DNA from: Calditrichota bacterium
GTDB lineage: Bacteria > Zhuqueibacterota > Zhuqueibacteria > Zhuqueibacterales > Geothermadaptataceae
Assembly: GCA_008501545.1 (NCBI GenBank)
Contig: QQUM01000428.1
Coordinates: 1-8,886 of the forward strand
Direction of reading: 5' to 3'
DNA length: 8,886 nt
Shown here: positions 7,329 to 8,886 of the stretch, in pieces
How positions within the stretch are numbered: the stretch's first letter is position 1
How the letters are laid out: every line of letters begins with the position of its first letter
Program-made: the position numbers and the translations under genes
The notes under the pieces: model-generated
The model's input: only the letters and a program-made list of their open reading frames with translations
Database searches by the model: none
What the model was told of the DNA's origin: nothing

Positions 7329-7385
7329 GAATCGAGTATAAAATCAATGTGTTCAGCTTAAAAATTAAACCGTCAACTCACATTT

Positions 7386-7757
7386 TTAATCTTGAAAGTC
7401 CACTAGCTCATAATAAAATTCATTTCCGAATAATAAGTTATATTTTTTCGTAGCAGTACTCATCATTTTTTCAGTATACTGTTTTTCAGCTAAATGCGAG
7501 ATATCACTTGCAAATACATTAATTCTCTCGATATTTCTACTTCGGTTGCCATCAAAATCAATTTTTTCATTTTTAATTTCATTGCGCTTTGCAAATGCAT
7601 ATAAAAATCCATATGCATCCAGAGCAAGGTTATAACTTTGAAGGTCATCGGATTTAACTCCAGCAAGAAAACCTTGAAGCTCTTTACACAATTTTTGCAC
7701 TGCTAAAAACGGATCGTCATCTTTTAATGATTCAAGAAAGTCATCTGAAAAAAACAT
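7386..7757 (-). CDS. Small protein of unknown function downstream of the helicase
   Basis: 123 aa from the ATG at 7757, chosen because AGGA lies 6 nt upstream. A TTG at 7820 would add 21 residues and shorten the gap to the helicase gene to 9 nt, but has no better ribosome site. I do not recognise the family. The protein looks soluble and mostly helical: an acidic start (FFSDDFLESLKDDDP), a Leu-rich helix (LCKELQGFLAGV), an aromatic-rich stretch around LDAYGFLYAFAKR and a C-terminus with FGNEFYYELVDFQD. It has no signal peptide, membrane segment or metal-binding motif. Its GC content (about 27% at 7561-7620) is far below the helicase's, so shared strand and closeness may reflect insertion rather than a joint function. 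It could be an accessory-region gene; nothing supports a specific role. Confidence 0.6.
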   Translation of the reverse strand: MFFSDDFLESLKDDDPFLAVQKLCKELQGFLAGVKSDDLQSYNLALDAYGFLYAFAKRNEIKNEKIDFDGNRSRNIERINVFASDISHLAEKQYTEKMMSTATKKYNLLFGNEFYYELVDFQD

Positions 7758-7763
7758 CTTAAT

Positions 7764-7767
7764 TCCT
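7764..7767 (-). promoter_or_regulatory. Shine-Dalgarno deciding the start of the small unknown gene
   Basis: AGGA on the minus strand sits 6 nt before the ATG at 7757 and favours that start over the TTG at 7820. Confidence 0.55.
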
Positions 7768-7829
7768 ATAATAAGTGATTTTAAAATATGTACTATCTTG
7801 TTTCTCTCGCTTGTTTCCAAAAGGAATTT

Positions 7830-8886
7830 TCAAAACAAACTCAACTGATTCTCATTATACCCTTTTTTCTTCCGTCGCTTTGGCAGTTGTGTGGCTTTTT
7901 CGTAGGCCTTAAGCTGTTCTTCAATATCCGCCAAATACGGCGACGGAGCAAGCTCTAGTGTCTTTCCAAAGAGCAAACGTTTTTTCGCGCGCAGGAGAAA
8001 GAGCTGGTTTTTCGCTCGCGTCATGCCGACGTAGAACAGGCGGCGTTCTTCGTCGCTGTCCCCTTGCATGTCTTTTAGGCTTAAAGGAAGCAACTTCTCT
8101 TCACAACCGGTTATGAAAACCACCGGAAATTCAAGGCCTTTGGCTGCATGCAAAGTGAGCAGCGACACGCGTTCGCTCTGTGCATCAACGGCGTCTTCGT
8201 TGCGCTGCAGCATGAGGTAATCGAGGAAGTCGCCCATGATCTTGCGGTTGCGGGCAATGCGCAGCAGGCGCTCCCAGTTGCGGGTGAGTTCTTTGTCGCC
8301 AGTGAATTTGTCCTGCCAGCTCTGCAAAACGAGAATGTGCTGTATCGCAGCGATCAGACCGTTTTCCTGCATTTTCTGCTCAAGCTGGTTGAGTTCCTGC
8401 AGAAATTCTTTCATTTTGCCGCGGACTTTTGAGGCATCTGCAAAAACCTTCAGTTCATCCCGGCCAACAAGGTTTGTGTTCTCGGCACGTGATTCATCCA
8501 ATGTGCGAATACCTTGCGCACCAAGACCTTTTACAACAAATTGCAGTAAATTCCCGGCTGCTTCCAGGCTAACCGTTCCATGGTTGGCGAGGCGCAGCAT
8601 CGTCAGCATTTCTGCCACGCCAGTGCAGGCGATGAGCGGTTTCTCACCGGCAACCTGATAGGGAATGCCGCTGCGTTCAAAGGCTTCTTCAAGCGCGTTT
8701 TTCTGGGTGTGCAACCGGTACAGTACAGCAATATCACCAAAACTGCGCTCCGCTTCGGTCTCGCTGGCTGCACGGCCGGAATCGTGGCTGAACATGCTGG
8801 TGCCACCGACCATTTTTTCGATCTGGTGGACGACGTATTCAGCTTCGGCTTTTTCTGTTGTGGATTCGTGAATAATCAATTTTCCC
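7830..8886 (-). CDS. UvrD/PcrA/Rep-type superfamily 1 DNA helicase, C-terminal part
   Basis: ATP-driven 3'-5' DNA helicase of repair or replication restart. The reading frame is open to the window edge (GKLIIHEST at the edge), so the N-terminal ATP-binding half with Walker A and B lies outside. Seen here are the segment DIAVLYRLHTQ with LEEAFERSGIPYQVAG (about 8640-8739), a helical middle corresponding to the 2B region, motif V LLTLHAAKGLEFPVVFITG (about 8110-8168) and motif VI RRLFYVGMTRAKNQLFLL (about 7995-8048, with the arginine-finger-type Arg in MTRAK). The tail after motif VI is short and basic (KRRKKK) and ends exactly in QLSLF. That pentapeptide matches the bacterial beta-clamp-binding consensus QL(S/D)LF, suggesting recruitment to the sliding clamp. 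UvrD and PcrA cannot be told apart from this half. Local GC is high (about 63% at 8221-8280). Confidence 0.93.
   Translation of the reverse strand, partial: GKLIIHESTTEKAEAEYVVHQIEKMVGGTSMFSHDSGRAASETEAERSFGDIAVLYRLHTQKNALEEAFERSGIPYQVAGEKPLIACTGVAEMLTMLRLANHGTVSLEAAGNLLQFVVKGLGAQGIRTLDESRAENTNLVGRDELKVFADASKVRGKMKEFLQELNQLEQKMQENGLIAAIQHILVLQSWQDKFTGDKELTRNWERLLRIARNRKIMGDFLDYLMLQRNEDAVDAQSERVSLLTLHAAKGLEFPVVFITGCEEKLLPLSLKDMQGDSDEERRLFYVGMTRAKNQLFLLRAKKRLLFGKTLELAPSPYLADIEEQLKAYEKATQLPKRRKKKGYNENQLSLF

Noticed and set aside
8148..8658. Plus-strand open frames across the helicase region
   Set aside because: They are antisense to the helicase middle region and motif V, have compositionally odd translations and arise from the high GC.

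Overview
The window looks like accessory chromosome from a Gram-negative bacterium of the FCB group, most likely a Calditrichota / KSB1 / Ignavibacteria-type lineage. The main evidence is the C-terminus of the first gene: the motif NYPNPFNPSTK followed by a FlgD-like Ig fold is the type A sorting domain of type IX secretion (T9SS) cargo, and this wording is typical of those lineages. Two lipoproteins with Asn/Lys-rich starts, one carrying a SUMF1 domain, fit the same picture. The exact taxon is inference.

Layout. (1) Positions 91-2430, plus strand: a complete secreted GH13 alpha-amylase with all four catalytic regions, a large beta-rich insertion in domain B and a T9SS sorting domain. (2) Positions 2431-2923: a noncoding stretch rich in inverted repeats, with a row of short hairpins after the amylase and a 26-bp near-perfect hairpin just before the next gene. 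(3) Positions 2924-5294, plus strand: a probable two-gene lipoprotein operon, with a SUMF1/FGE-fold protein carrying two Ig-like domains and then a small lipoprotein with a carboxypeptidase-regulatory-like domain. (4) Positions 5411-7757, minus strand: a largely AT-rich block holding a decayed GT39-like membrane glycosyltransferase (one frameshift in a run of eight A/T, one in-frame stop), a truncated IS630-type transposase of clearly higher GC, and a small unknown gene. (5) Positions 7830-8886, minus strand: the C-terminal part of a UvrD/PcrA-type helicase that runs off the window and ends exactly in QLSLF, a match to the beta-clamp-binding consensus.

How the genes fit together. The amylase would act outside the cell or at its surface on starch or glycogen-like polymer. 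The two lipoproteins are probably in the cell envelope and have no demonstrable link to the amylase. The glycosyltransferase was probably an inner-membrane enzyme using a polyprenyl-phosphate sugar donor and now looks inactive. The IS fragment beside it and the sharp base-composition steps (25% GC at 5701-5760, 53% at 7021-7080, 27% at 7561-7620, 63% at 8221-8280) suggest an acquired and eroding island next to a core DNA-metabolism gene. I see no CRISPR array, tRNA, rRNA or obvious defence system. The most notable points are the chimeric amylase, the SUMF1 protein that lacks one active-site Cys, the structured intergenic region and the two-lesion pseudogene.
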